DNA from: Diphasiastrum complanatum
Lineage: Eukaryota > Streptophyta > Lycopodiopsida > Lycopodiales > Lycopodiaceae
Length of the DNA stretch: 64,000 nt
Assembly (NCBI GenBank): GCA_029204225.1
Contig: CM055110.1
Coordinates: forward strand, 43,840,996-43,904,995
Direction: 5' to 3'
Both the position numbers and the translations under genes were made by a program. The notes beneath the pieces are model-generated. The model did no database searches. It was not told the DNA's origin and saw only the letters and a list, made by a program, of their open reading frames with translations. Position 1 is the stretch's first letter, and every line of letters begins with the position of its first letter. Positions 39,622 through 54,243 of the stretch are shown here, in pieces.

Positions 39622-39738
39622 CCCACCAGGCCTGCATTTTGAAGCCTTCTCAACCCTTCACAAGCGATTTTTCCTTCATTAAAATGCATTTTAGAAGAAT
39701 CAAGATCACATCTAGAGCAATCATTGTGAGTTATTATT

Positions 39739-41218
39739 GATGGCATGGATCAAAATACAACAACATTGCCCCATTTCAAAAAGACTCCTCCAAGATTGGA
39801 GGGTAATCATTTTTTGAAAATGCATGTTTGTGGAATGCTAGTTCACGGATTCAAATTGCTCTGTGATGTGTGGATAGACACCTTGCATCTGCATGACAAC
39901 AATCAGGTTGTCACATCCATTATGTGAGCAATACGAAAGGTGCAACTCGCACATGGCAATCTCTCTCCCATCTTACGTATTCAGGCTGACAACTGTTGGA
40001 GGGAAACAAAAAAAAATTGATCTTTGGTCTTTGTTCTATGGTGGTGGTACATAACATATTTCAAACTATTAAAATGGGGTTTTTGATGGTCGGACACATG
40101 CATGAAGACATCGATCAGGTTTTTAGTGTAATCTCTAGGGCATTGAAATGTAAATCCGTTCTTACTATGTCTGATATGTTAGGACGAATTGGCCAAAAGA
40201 TAGGTGGTCGTCGAAAGTACTGAAGTAGGGTTGTTAGAACGAATGGTGTATTGGAAAGGATTCATAGAGCCATTTACTGTAAATATTGGTCTAGAAGGAC
40301 ACACCAACCTTCACTACTTTCGTTTTCAAATGTTGAATGGTAAACCAACCATGCAATGGAAGTATTATTGCACTGATGGAGACGATACACGGAGTTAACC
40401 TTTCAGATTGTTGCACTCTTTGCCTTCAAAAGAGAAAGCGATATTTTTGGCCCCCACAAATGCACTGGACAATGATGAGATGAAAGGATTGATATCCTTT
40501 CATAAATATGGAAAATATATGTGCGAGAAGTATCCAGAATACAAAGATCAAAGTTTCTCATCTGTGATGAAACCACAAAACTTCTTGAGTACCTCACAAA
40601 ACAAAAGAATTTGTCACTATCAACATACAACCAGACAACTTTTTGGCCACAATCTTTTACGATTGTTTGTCAAACTTCAAGATGCATGCCTTCTAATGTG
40701 AACACTAAAGTTGAAATGGATACAGTAGAACTCTTACCTCGTCATTATTGCAGATGGAAAGAAGATGCACCATTACCGGAATTCATACCCAGTAGAGCGG
40801 TTGCAATGAACAAATTTGTTGCAATACGACCTCCAGATGAAGATGTTGCAGTGGGAGCTCCATTTTGGATGGCAAAGATTGTCTGAGTAGGGACCGATGC
40901 TGATGGTATGGTCACTTCACTCAAAGCATTATGGTATGAACCTAAATCCACTCGGAGACGTGGAAACAATCCAATCGACAACAAAGAATTATACGAAGTC
41001 TGTCTTTCAAAAGACTGGATTCCAAACAATGATGGTGTAAAATATGTAGATATTGATGCTGTGATTTATGCATGGAAAACCAAGGCAAAAAGATGGTAAA
41101 GAAACATGGATATGATGTTGAAAGATCAATATCTATTCCAGAAATCTCTCGAGCACGCATCAAGGAGTATTTGTACAAATTGGTTGATGCATGTGTAGCT
41201 GATGTTGATGAGTACTAG
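39739..41218 (+). pseudogene. DUF7869-like transposon gene, broken
   Basis: The plus strand reads M-D-Q-N-T-T-T-L-P-H-F, then H-V-C-G-M-L-V-H-G, then I-Q-A-D-N-C-W-R-E near 40.0 kb. After a frameshift at an A8 run comes M-G-F-L-M-V-G-H-M-H-E-D-I-D-Q. The order 'DQ ... H..G..vHG ... ADNC ... GHTHEDvDq' is that of the DUF7869 proteins common in eukaryotic genomes, which I recall only from general knowledge. Later parts include W-K-Y-Y-C-T-D-G-D and, near 40.85 kb, G-A-P-F-W-M-A-K-I. Stops and several frame shifts occur (39,927; about 40,010; 40,223; 40,396; 40,886; 41,097). It lies just inside the right TIR, pointing outward, so it is probably the main protein of the transposon. Confidence 0.65.
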
Positions 41219-41680
41219 GTTTAAGTTGTGAATTTTTCAGTTGCAGTTCTAGCCTGACAATTTTGTAAAAAGCCAGTTTTTTGTATGCTAGGGTGTAAGC
41301 ATGTCACCCCAAGTTAATTCTATTCCATGGCATGTGTATTGTAACACCATGAGGAAGTTGTAATGTGGAAAGTTTAACGACTTTTAGAGATTTTAAAGGA
41401 TCGAAATAGTTGCTTTAAATTTGCAACCTTTAGAATAGAATAATTTAGTCTAAAAGGTTAAACTTGTGCAATATGATCGTACAATTTGGTTCAAGAAATT
41501 GCACCAAAGAGGTGGACATTTTGTAATAGTCATTCAACAATTACAAAAGAATACTCGCCCATGTACATATGCACATACTTTTCAATAAAAAAAATATTTT
41601 GCAATTTCGGTTACTGACTTAATTGCAGGGGGAGAGGGGGGGGAGTGTGGCTGGGCTAAATCCTAAAAAAAGCCCAATTG
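41219..41680 (+). other. 3' non-coding end of the DNA transposon
   Basis: No coding signal. It contains a G-rich run (41,625-41,645) followed by 'ggctgggcta' and 'agccca' close to the right TIR. Confidence 0.5.
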
Positions 41681-41715
41681 TTTTGCCGAAGTCCAAAATT
41701 AATTGATACAATGTT
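41681..41715 (-). repeat. Right terminal inverted repeat of the DNA transposon
   Basis: Reverse complement of 25,391-25,425 with one mismatch; ends ...GATACAATGTT before the AATC duplication. Confidence 0.92.
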
Positions 41716-42016
41716 AATCCCAATAATATTCAGATCCAACAATTAGCAAATACAACAAAAGCATGAGAGAAAGAGAAAAAGAGATAGAGAGCAAGGACAT
41801 ACATAATCCATTTCATAAGACACTCAACCGCTTGTATTTGAAATGAAGATAGAACATGATTTACAAACTCGAGTTGGCCCCTCAAAATCCTATTGGCCCA
41901 TTCAAATCTAAAAAGAGTGGGAAACTCTTGCATTAATTAGAGTACCCAATATAAAATTGAAATTTGGTGGGAACCCCTATTTTATTCACTAACTTGACAT
42001 TTAGGCTCTGCGACAT
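41716..42016 (-). repeat. Second G1-type LTR, part 2
   Basis: Continues the LTR broken at 25,390 and follows the paralogous LTR up to 'gacattaaaagt'. The last 150 bp or so of the LTR are missing; copia D begins there. Confidence 0.85.
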
Positions 42017-43678
42017 TAAAAGTTTACCTTGGATGGGTTCGAGATCAAGGCATCTCATGATGCATCTTCTATTATCTCTATTGATGACAGTTAAAAAGTG
42101 ATGGGGTCGAGGTTTGAGGAGGAGCATCCTCATGTATTCTCACCAAGAAGATCCTTGAGAGAAAGATTTGAGCCCATTGAGAGGCTCTCATACATTGATA
42201 AAGACAAGCAAGTGGATGTTGAATCCACCAATTCTGCATTCTTTATCTCTCATGAAGAACCAAGAAGTGTCCAAAATGCACTCCAATCAAAGGAGTGGTA
42301 CAAAGCGAACAAGAGTATGAGGCTTTGATCACCAACAATACTTGGGAGCTAGTGGATCCACCATCCAACAAACATATTATTGGATGCAAATGGGTGTTTA
42401 GAATCAAGTACAACAATGATGGCACCATCAACAAGCTCAGAGCAAGGCTGTGTGCAAAAAGTTTTGCTCAAATCCAAGGCCTTGATTATGAAGAAACATT
42501 TGCACCCATTGCAAAGATGGTGACTATAAGAATCATTATCTCTATTGTTTGCTACTTCAAGCAGAAGATGTTCCAATTGGATGTCTCTATTACTTTTCTT
42601 AATGGTTACCTTGAGGAGGAGATGTATAAGGAGCAACCACAAGGCTTCATCAAGCATGGTGAAGAATCCAATGTTTGCCTACTCTTCAAAAGTCTATATT
42701 AGCTTAAGCAAGCCCCAAGGTCATGGTATGCAAGACTCAATTCATTTCTCATCTCACTTGGATTTATCCTAAGTGACTATGATCCTTCCATGTACTTAAA
42801 GACTGTTGATAATGATCTTGTCATTCTAATCATTTATGTAGATGACATTATCTTATGTGGAAGTTGTGTAAAGCTAGTAGATGAGACTAGAAGTGCACTT
42901 GGTAGTGAGTTTAAAATGCGAAAATCTAGGAGAGCTACACTTCATACTAGGCCTAGAGATTGATTTTTTTTCATGATTATGATTTTATAAGCCAATCTAG
43001 ATATGCTCTATCAATGTTGAGAAAGTTTAATATGGAGAATTGTAAGAGCATAGACACACCTATAGATCATCTTATAAAAGATCCTAATTAGGGAGATGAA
43101 AGATCCTTCAAGGACATCACCCTTTTTAGGAGTCTTATTGGGTCCTTGATTTGGTTAGGCCCTATTTGAGCTATTGTGTACACAAACAAAGTCAATCCAT
43201 GCAAGATCCCAAGATCTATCATTGGAAATCGGCCAAGAGAGTCTTGAGGTATATGTCTTCAACACATGACTATGGATTGCTCTACAAAAGTGAAGATCTA
43301 TCTATTCTTGGCTACTCGGACTTGGATTTTGCTAGTGACAAGATGGATAAAAAATCTACAAGTGATTACACTATATTTCTTGGAGAAAATCTCATACCTT
43401 GGCTTTCCAAAAAGCAAGATACCATTTTTCTTTCATCATGTGAGGTCAAGTATTAAGTCCTTACAACAACAACAAAAGAGGTGTTATGGATCAAAAGACT
43501 ATTATTGGATCTCAAGTGCACCAAGGAGGAAGATCTACCTTTGATCAAATGTGACAATATCTCAGCCCAAGCCCTTGCAACAATTCTATCTAGATCTTTC
43601 ATGCAAATCAAAAAGCTATTTGTTGAGTTAGGGAATTCACTAAGATTTTTATATGTCCATCTATGTGTGAGTAGGTGA
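42017..43678 (+). pseudogene. Copia D remnant (hinge, RT, RNase H)
   Basis: Starts abruptly in the integrase-RT hinge with L-D-G-F-E-I-K and S-P-R-R-S-L-R-E, like copia A. RT follows: N-N-T-W-E-L-V-D-P-P, then Y-E-E-T-F-A-P-I-A-K, then F-Q-L-D-V-S-I-T-F-L-N-G, and the catalytic Y-V-D-D-I-I-L near 42.84 kb. The frame decays after 42.95 kb with stops and shifts. RNase H is recognisable at 43.4-43.6 kb (E-V-L-W-I-K-R-L-L and K-C-D-N-I-S-A-Q-A-L-A). Gag, protease and the integrase core are absent. The left edge is fused to the split G1-type LTR. Confidence 0.85.
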
Positions 43679-44827
43679 TAGGGCCAATTTTGGCTTAGAC
43701 ACTTGTAATTTCATGATAGGCCACAAGTAACTTATGATGTGGCTCGAGCTAGTTAGGCTTGCTACAAGTGTCATAATTAGGTTGGATGTGTGACTCATTC
43801 CTATGTGTTGGCATGAGATCTAGTGACCAATCAAAAGTGAGATTTCCATCAATTTGGTCCAATCAAGTTTGAGGACTCATAATTCACTCAACCAATCAAA
43901 TTTAGAGAAGGAAAAAAAGAGGTGCAATAGTTGAAATTTTGTTAGGATCTAGTGCAGTATGTAGATCACATCACACAATCACCATAGCCACTCCTCACAA
44001 GCTCTCAAAGATGGCACAACAAAAGTTAAGTCTATTATGAAGAAACACTGTACATATAGCAAAGCCCCAAACTGCATGGGCTCAACAGGTGTCACTAAAC
44101 TGGCCTACCACCTGCCAAACTAGAGTTAGGCCCAATATGGCCACATATACTGACAAACCCAGGACATGCCCCTGAGTATAGCATGATGAACTCAAAATCA
44201 CTGTACAGGCTAACTTCTTCCTACGTGTGGCTACCCGGCTAACCCAAGTAGCCGTCTACGGGATCAGTGCCCGATCAATATATCCTAACGGGTCACGTCC
44301 CGATCACAACCATATACAGTAAACCAAATAAACTGTACAATAATTACATCATCACATTTAGAGCTTACATAAAATGTATATCAGATTAACTCTGATTTCT
44401 AACTGCAATGAAAATCAAGCACTCCCTAGCTCGAGATCCTATTAGAGTGTGTGATAGGTTCATTTATACTTGAGTTTTTTAGAGTTAATGTGAGATACTA
44501 CATTTTGAGTCAAATTGTCTTTCTCTCTCTACCCAAGTTTTAGTTATTGGTTTCTCTCTCTACTCAAGAGAAAGGCTTTTCCACACTCAGTTTTTTGTTT
44601 GACCACACGTGTGAAAGGATTTTCCACACTTAGTTTTTTATTTGACAAGTCTCCACATGTGTGAAAGTACTTGTATGATTGATATATGCATGCTATTAAG
44701 TGCTCTTGCCTTAGTTTTTTGAGATAGATCTTGATTATCAATCTATGCTTGATCTTTGTGCAATCACCAAGTCTTAGGAGATCATAATCACACTTTAGGG
44801 CACTCCCACACGTGTGAAATTCAACAA
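43670..44827 (+). repeat. 3' LTR of copia D, enlarged by an insertion
   Basis: Begins around 'ggtgatagggcc', a block shared with the other copia LTRs, and ends CACACGTGTGAAATTCAACA at 44,827. The outer parts follow the common LTR plan; the middle (about 43,940-44,440) does not. Confidence 0.65.
43940..44440. mobile_element. Possible insertion inside the copia D LTR
   Basis: About 500 bp with no counterpart in the related LTRs. The edges read AGGATCTAG on the left and CTCGAGATCCT on the right (inverted and sharing GATC). It contains a small hairpin CGGCTA...TAGCCG near 44.23 kb. No coding capacity. A solo LTR or MITE is possible; the boundaries are approximate. Confidence 0.4.
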
Positions 44828-47237
44828 AAAAGGTGCTCATATTGATTTCAAAATTCAAGAGAGAGAAAGTTAAACTGTGGCTAGATAGAATGTAACCATG
44901 ACTACAGTTGATTTGCTTAACAATAATTGTAGACAAGCTGGTTATACCATTGGGAGTGGTGTACGCTTTGGGGATGGTGTGGGCAAGCAAATAAACAATA
45001 TTGTTTTTCTTTATTAGACTTTTTTTTCTCATCCTATGTGGCATTTTTGATAGGGTCTTTTTCTAGTTTGAAACTCCTCTAATGTGTGGGAGCGAGACTT
45101 TATCACAGTTACATTCTATTCATTTTTAAGAAGAAATGAAATCCTAGATAACATGGTTTTGTTTTATATCAATATAGGGTGGGTGTCACATCAATAACAT
45201 ATTACATCATAGGGTGTCATATAAGCATTTTAAGTTGTACCATGTTGTAGATGTGACATTTAATTTAGGCTATCCTTCTTGGTGATATGGCATATTAAAT
45301 TGAGAAGAAAAGTTAAAAAATTAGAAGGCAATTACCAAGTCACCAAGAATAAGGTTCTCCCTACCAAGAATAAGGTTCTCCCTACTGGCCTAGTGGGCTC
45401 ATCAAGTTCATCAACTTCTCCTTGGAGCTCAAACTAATGCCCTCATCAAGTTCTACTTGGAGCTCAAAGTTGTCAAGATATGTCATTGACGGTGGATAAT
45501 GACCTAGCACCACATCTTTTTAAGTCAAAAGAAAAATATGAAAAAATCAGAATGCAATTAGGGCAATTGAGCCTACCCTTAGTGTGGTGGTTCCACATAA
45601 GGATCAGTCTTTGCTTTAGTGGGCTCATATTCCACTATACCACACGCAAATTAGAGAACACGCATTCACTCAATCCATCGATCTCTACACAGGACAACCA
45701 GCAGTGTCGACGGTGGAGATGGAGGTGGAGGTGGGATGGAGGAGGAAAACGTGGAGGAGGAGGTGGGTTGGGTTCACGAGTTGTTCGACTAATAGTTGTG
45801 CCTCGGCGCAGCAGCTGCGCACGCACAAGCAAAACGCAAAAGCAGATGCAAAGCAAAGGGAAATCTGATCGATTGTTAGCAGTACGGTATGCATGAGCGA
45901 GCAGGCAAAGCAAAGCAAATCAAGTTGCATTCGTTGCACCAGAGATATGCGTACCTGCGTGTATGAATGTGTGCCTCCGCTGCTGCGTTCAGTAAAGATG
46001 CATAACGTATAGCTATAACCCACCCGTGAACAACGTCCGGAAGAGTCAGAAAGCACAGCTACTGGATTGTAATTTGACACCCCAGTTCAACTACTGTTGT
46101 TACCTCCCTCGGGATTGAATAAATGTGGATGACATTATAATCCCGGATGAATATAATGGCTGACTCACGGCTTGTGGCAAATTCCTTGAATGAAAGAATA
46201 ATTGACCGTGTTGAATATGAAATACAGTTGCAGGTTATTGATGAGTTAGGTGGGCAGTTTTCTAAGTATAAAATATTCTGAAGTTCACTGCATTTCAGTC
46301 AGAGGTTAAAAGAACTTACAATTAAGATCCAAAAAGTGTAGTGCTCATGTATGCTCAGCTTAATTTGCCATATTTTTCTATTGCGTTCTTTAGAAATTTG
46401 CGATTTCTGTACTCATAAAGCCAAACATGTAGCTGTCGGCTGCACCTACATTCGAAACAGATCAGCAAGGAATTTAAATTGGTACAGCATTTGCGCAGGT
46501 GGCAGAATAGTACATGTAGCTATATCTTTTACAAAAAGATACAGGATTAGATCTGAGATACGTCGTCAAAATAAGGAATATATCCAACGAACGCTGAATT
46601 ATATACGAGTTTCTGACCAGCTTCGGCAAGGAGGTCTAGAGGAGCTCTACCTTGTGTTCTTATGAATGCACGCACTCACACATGCAATATGTATATTACA
46701 TGCTATTTTATTCAATATTACTAAGGAGTTGCCAACTTGGCTGACTTAGAAAGCATATCTTCATCAACGTTCAGGTCATGGTCTCCTGGCCCCGGCAGAT
46801 TTACTAGACTCATTCGCCGATTCTGGCTTTAATTTAGCACTACGTTTGTTTCTTACTACTTGACATGCTGAAAAATGAAAGCGAAAGTTTGCTCCATCCA
46901 AACTGGTGATTTCAACTTATGCTCCATTTTGAATAGATTGTCAAGTCTAAACACATGGCGGCTCACTCGTATAACATATTAATCTCTCGAAAGGCTTTAG
47001 TTTTATACTCCAATGTTCGCCTACGGAGCTACATTCTTATATGGTACAACACAATTTCCAAGAACAGGTAGTATCAAGAGACGAGAATGCTCTATCAAGC
47101 TATCAGGTAGATGCTATATTGAAGTCCACCCTGGTGATTCCGTTTGATATTACTATTCCAAGCTACCTAAGCTACACTTGCATGTCTTTCACTGACTTTG
47201 AATTTTCAATCTGAATCATGAAGAGCCACGGGTAAGT
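44828..47237. other. Intergenic region upstream of the pectinesterase gene
   Basis: No supported gene. A 21-bp phrase around 'accaagaataaggttctc' is duplicated near 45.34-45.38 kb. A GC-richer patch (45.69-45.85 kb) with GGA/GGT repeats has overlapping open frames on both strands, none recognisable. Confidence 0.45.
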
Positions 47238-47245
47238 ATAAAAGT
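47238..47245 (+). promoter_or_regulatory. TATA box of the pectinesterase gene
   Basis: TATAAAAG lies 252 bp upstream of the start codon, which would place transcription start near 47,270 and the microsatellite inside the 5' untranslated region. Confidence 0.6.
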
Positions 47246-47394
47246 ACTACCGTAGCTTTCACTTGAAGCTTTGGTACTGCAATATCCTCGACTAAAATCA
47301 CAGATGACAAATTACGATATAAGATGCAATAGAGCTGAGGAGGAAGCCCTGGCTGGATGCATGCTGGTTTCTTCGTGGTGCATAATCTAAGCGC

Positions 47395-49367
<1,973 letters not shown>

Positions 49368-51026
49368 CCCAGCTACAGCCAACTTGCTTTGCTCTCGAAT
49401 AACCTTCCCTTTCACGTAGAGTAAGCTATCCTTGAGCAGCAACATTGAAGTAGGTTCAAATTAGAATTCCAGAGATGAGCATTCAGATCTACAGAAAGAG
49501 CAAGGGATTGCACCCTCTGATCAGCATCTCGTAGTACCTTATCTGATGAACTAGAACGTTATGAGGTGGCAAATGCCACGCAGGATATCACAAGTTACAC
49601 ATACATGAATAATAGCCAGAACCTCAATTGCACCCAAGATAGAAAGCTCTCTCTCTCTCTCTCTGTCTCTCTTGCTCTTTGAATTAGGGCCACACGTGCC
49701 CCAATCAAATGGAAATAACGAGTGTTTTACCATCACTTATCCATGGAGATACCATCACTTACTCGATGGCGTTCTCTCTCTCTCTCTCTCCTCAAACTTT
49801 GTTTGGTGACTTGTTCTGCATCCTGTGGGAATTCTCTCCGAGTGATTGTATGCAATAACTTTTATTTATGTTTTCTAATAGAGGTGACAAACATGAAGTA
49901 TATGTATTATGAAGGAGCCGGGCATTGGCCATTTTGCCTGGTAAGGATTTTTAAAAAAAATTGGACGAGGCCCGAAGGAGCCGAGCCTAAATTTTTTTGG
50001 AAAGCCGAACCGGGCAGAATGGCCTGTGCCCGACTCATTCCATTGCATAATGGAGTCTTTGACTTTTCCACATGCCATTTACAAAGCATAATCAACAGGG
50101 TGGATTTTTTTGGACCAATGAGAAACTGCCACATGGCAGTCTGACGCGCACAGTCTGACTCGGACTGATGCGCGTTTGTAATGTGCTTCAAAATTTTGAA
50201 ATTCTTTTAAAAAAATCCACTGACATTTTATGCTTTTTAAAAAGCCCAAAAACTGGGCGTAATCAGCACAAAGAATCCATTACGTATGTTTTACATTGAT
50301 TCACAAAAACTAATCGCATGGCAACATATCAAGCACAATGCTTTGGCGTTGACCATAGTCTACACAGGCATTGATCAAACCATCAAAATTCATCATTTTT
50401 AAATGGGGATATAAAGAAGTAGATATTGACATGTATATTGACATTGATGAGGACTAGAAAGCCTTGGTATATACCTTGGTACACTATAGACTCTGATTTT
50501 GTGAGTTTCTTGGAAGGATATGTTTATCAATACAATGAATCTGATTTTCTGTCTATCAACAACAAGGCACCATACATATAAGTAAAAACCAAATTGATAT
50601 ATTGTTACAATAACTTGACAGATTATTTACTATTCAACAATGTATCATGCATAGTAGCTTTTGTGTGCATGCCAATTAATAAAACAAATACAATCACATG
50701 CATTAGAGGAGTTCTCAATATCAAAAAGACCCTTTGTAAAGATACTTTTATTTTTTTCTTTAGTTTCGACCGTCACCAGGCCCAATCAAAATGCACAGAT
50801 TTGAAATCTACGTAACGTAGTTCAAATTAACTAAAAGATAAAAATGCAATATAGAAAACTTTGAATTTGTGTCCGGGCAGCATGGACGTATCCCATTGGT
50901 TTCTTCTTCCTGCCCGACACGTGCTAATATGCCCGACGTCAATACCTCAAGTTAAAGTTACTTGACTATGTTGGTTAGTATAATGAAATTTTCTAACTAT
51001 ACTAGTTACAGTTATAGAAATATAGT
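49368..51026. other. Spacer downstream of the pectinesterase gene
   Basis: No gene supported. Two short TC runs (about 49,647-49,664 and 49,772-49,791). Between 49.91 and 50.27 kb several GCCGGGC/GCCCGA/GCCCA...TGGGC motifs occur, like a decayed repeat end, and similar motifs recur near 50.87-50.94 and 52.59 kb. Confidence 0.4.
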
Positions 51027-52409
51027 ATGTACAGTTACATAAAATATGGTATACGCAGTAACTGTGACTATGTTGGCATTCACATTAGATTAAATGTGAT
51101 ACGAAAAATTGAAATTAAGTATCATATCAGAGAGATTTTTGGCGCCCAAGCTTTGAAAATAGCAATGGCAAGGAGACCCAGATCTACAATCGATTCTGTG
51201 ATTCTTTACAATGAGAAAGATGAAGCTGATAACTGGAAGCCAACAAAATATATGAAGAACTCATGGGTATTGCTGCATCCATCATCAAAGGGCAATTTTC
51301 GACAAAAGAAAAGAGCAAAAATGACTTACAAATCTTATTGGAAAGCAAAAATTTTGGAGTTTAAAACTACCCCGGGAGGTCAATCTATATCAGAAGTCTT
51401 AGTACAACATGTATATATGCATTCAGAAATCAAAGTACATGATATCAATCCTCATGATCATCAAAAATGTAATTGTAAGTGTATAAAAACATATGCACTC
51501 TACAACAATCATAGGTGATTTTCTTTATTGATGCTCTTCAGATTATGATTTAAATGCTTCAACATTGTTTTTTTCTTTCAGATTTATATCCATCATGCAT
51601 AAGAGAATGGGAGCCAGCATAATCACTTGCAAGAATATTGGACGTGATTCACTCTAATGTTGGAAAGCTGCAATACGGAGGAAGAAGTCCAAAGGAACTT
51701 GTAGATTGTAGTCTCTATTTTTATGAATCTTTATATATGTTACAAACAGATGGAGGTTTTGGCAAGCTCGAAGCAATTCCATTGCCTAGTTTTCAAAGTG
51801 ATGAGTGGCCTACTCCTGACAGCATTGTTTCTGAATCCTTCAGATGCAAGCTACTAATTGATATTATAAATGTTATGAAGATAAGCACAGGCTCGAAAAT
51901 TGTTCACCTAAGTTGGTTTATCTCATTACATATATTTGTTGATTTTTTCTCGCGTGCTAGTGTTCGTAGGACACCAACTTTATTTGTTTGCAAGGATTTA
52001 TCAGATGAGACTTTGTTAGATCTCATGGATCAAGGCTGGGATAGTAAAAGAAATAATGACATAGAATGCAGGATTAAAAAGTCCCCAATGATCTTTCGTT
52101 ATCACATCGAAAAGCAAATGCTCAGTCTCACATTTAGCTACCAAGAGTTACAAGAAAATTGAAGGTACATGGCTACCACTGGATAAAGACTTTGATCTAA
52201 ATGGTCACACAAACCAAATGGACATAAGCATTATCTACAATGAGGAATATTTTACTATGGTTGAGGTGGAAGAACATTGGAAGCTTGATTTTATCATAAT
52301 AGAGCTCATGCTATTACAAACCAATCTACCAACATATTTCAGATTTATCATCAACGGAAGACTCATAAGTACTTTATGTTTATTGCCATGTCAAAATAGA
52401 ACAAAATAA
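51027..52409 (+). pseudogene. Unrecognised gene, possibly with a BAH-like domain
   Basis: Two long plus-strand frames (51,027-51,518 and 51,638-52,162) separated by a gap that could be an intron (gtaagtg at about 51,474, acceptor-like 'tttctttcag' at 51,581), followed by a shorter frame to 52,409. The first contains S-Y-W-K-A-K-I-L-E-F, reminiscent of the F-W-M-A-K-I end of the DUF7869-like gene and of BAH-type domains, a weak resemblance only. The second has a globular composition and no recognised motif. It sits tail-to-tail with the Ulp1-like gene, and both may belong to one mobile element. Confidence 0.4.
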
Positions 52410-52820
52410 TAGACAATGTCATGATTTACAATTGCACATTCACTAATATTTGTCATGTCACAGATGTGAAAAAGACAGGAGCTGATAACGTGCTGCAAAG
52501 ATCTACCTACAACAATCACCATTGTGGGAGAACAATAGTTTCAAATAAAGTTTAGTAGAAATCTATGTATACACTCTTTCATTCAATAAATGAAAGCCCG
52601 AGTTGGGCATCAGTACATGTATTTTGTGCTCCCAAATTCATAAAATGGAACAACATTTGATATATAAATGTATATTTTTCTATGAATTCTATACATGTAT
52701 ATTTTTTCTATGCTATCTATATATGTTTTGATCTTAATTTAGTACTACTACATCATCCTTTGCACCATCATCAATAAAGAGAGGCTGAAGCCTTGCCCTA
52801 GCTAGTATACTCAAGATGAT

Positions 52821-54100
52821 TTATTGTCTGAATCTGTACACCTGGCTTGATGTGTACTCAGGAAGTGTAAACTGCAAAATAGAACATTCATGTATTAATA
52901 ATGGCTAAAAACATCAACAAAATAGAAAACTAATCATGATTCCAAAAATAAGAATAAACAAAATTTATTACCTTAGAAATATCAACATCTTTCTGAAGGT
53001 TGAACCACTCAAAAAATAACTTGGCATTGTATAACGTGTACCACCCACAGCTGAATGAATCATTTTGCTGTGGTGACTGCAAAATAATTCAGCACAAAAG
53101 AAATCAATTATGAAACAGAATGAATTAGAATGAAACAATTACATTAGAATACTGATTTCAATATGCTATTAAGAAAGACAGAGTTTACCTCCAAACTCAC
53201 GATCTCCCAGTCCACGAAATGGGGAACATCTATAGGAATATATCTACTTAAATATGACAGATATATATCTACATCCTTATGCGTATTTTTCGCCGAATTC
53301 ATCTTGACACAAAAACCTTTGATACTATTATTTATAGATCTCTTAATAGAGATCAGGTTTAAACTCCAGTGGTCATTGCAAAATAAGATTGAAAGTACTT
53401 TAGCGGCAATTTTGAGAACTATTTAAATTGAAAATGTCAATGTTAATGCATAAAACAGGAAGAAGCACTTAATATATCTTACTTGGTATGATAAGGAATG
53501 ACCAGATACTTTGTTGCTGGTGTGAATCCACTTGTTAGACACTATGACAATGTGTCATTATTCTCCTTGAAGGCCTGGAGCAGAAAGTTACTCAACACCA
53601 GCAACTCATTTGATGAATCTCTTGCAATGTCAAATTGCAAGAGTGTCAACCCAGACTCTATCACAGGATCACTGATAGAAGTCCATCTGTCTTTGAGATC
53701 CAAGCAATCTAAAACTCTAAAATTATTACTAAAATCAAGTTCATCTAGTCTAAAATAAAAAGGAGTACCAATTTTATCTATAGCATCCAATATGTCTTTC
53801 TCAAATCTAAGATACTCATCCGAATCTATTTTTTTTTTTTAAATTTGGAGGAGGAGGAGGAGGTGGATGTGTATTATCTACAAGAATTAAAGCGGTATCC
53901 AAAACAATTGTAGCTATATTTACAGCATTATCAACAACAACGTTATCTACAATTGATTCTGGATCAGGTTTCACAGAATCTGTGGTGTCTACAATCTTTG
54001 CTTTCTTTGGAGCTCTCTTGGGGCCACTCTGCTTCCTAGGATGCTTCGTAGGAAGATCAGTCCTATCTACAGGTGTTGGCCTGGGAGCAGAAGGCTGAGA
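52821..54100 (-). pseudogene. Ulp1 (C48) SUMO-protease-like gene, probably transposon-derived
   Basis: Minus-strand exons 53,189-53,418, 52,972-53,076 and 52,821-52,871 join in frame with GT-AG borders. The first holds N-D-H-W-S-L, the histidine motif; the second holds P-Q-Q-N-D-S-F-S-C-G-W-Y, the Gln and Cys motif of C48 peptidases. The position expected to be Asp reads K-M-N-S, so Asn may replace it. Upstream, 53,500-53,840 is open and ends K-Y-L-V-I-P-Y-H, as expected before the His motif, but a stop and a phase problem occur at the exon end and a T10 run shifts frame at 53,829. Further upstream is a basic, Pro-rich region. C48 genes are often carried by plant DNA transposons. Probably inactive. 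Confidence 0.6.
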
Positions 54101-54117
54101 TACGTTTAACCTACAGA

Positions 54118-54243
54118 ACCTACCCCTCATTCTCATCAGGAGCTGAAAATCCAGGGGCATTATTGTGACTCTCTTGAAATGAATGGCAAGCAACAATGAA
54201 TCTTCAAAAGGTAATCTTCAGCAGCCTCCTGAAGGCACTGAAT
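54118..54243 (-). pseudogene. Histone H3-like C-terminal part, interrupted by the copia array
   Basis: The minus strand reads L-Q-E-A-A-E-D-Y, then in another frame F-E-D-S-L-L-L-A-I-H, then K-R-V-T-I-M-P-L-D-F-Q-L and M-R-M-R-G, matching the H3 histone-fold end (alpha-2 to alpha-3). Eleven or so bases are lost between D-Y and F-E-D, shifting the frame. The D in A-E-D-Y and the F in D-F-Q-L are more like CENH3 than canonical H3. A donor-like GTAGGT follows the final R-G. Across the copia array, the bases at 59,434 onward read V-A-I-Q-C joined to L-Q-E-A-A, so the array appears to sit inside this gene. Confidence 0.7.

Noticed and set aside
45480-46080. Protein genes on either strand near the GC-rich patch
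   Set aside because: Antisense frames of similar length overlap, with low-complexity Arg/Gly content, no recognisable domain and no convincing splice or promoter signals.
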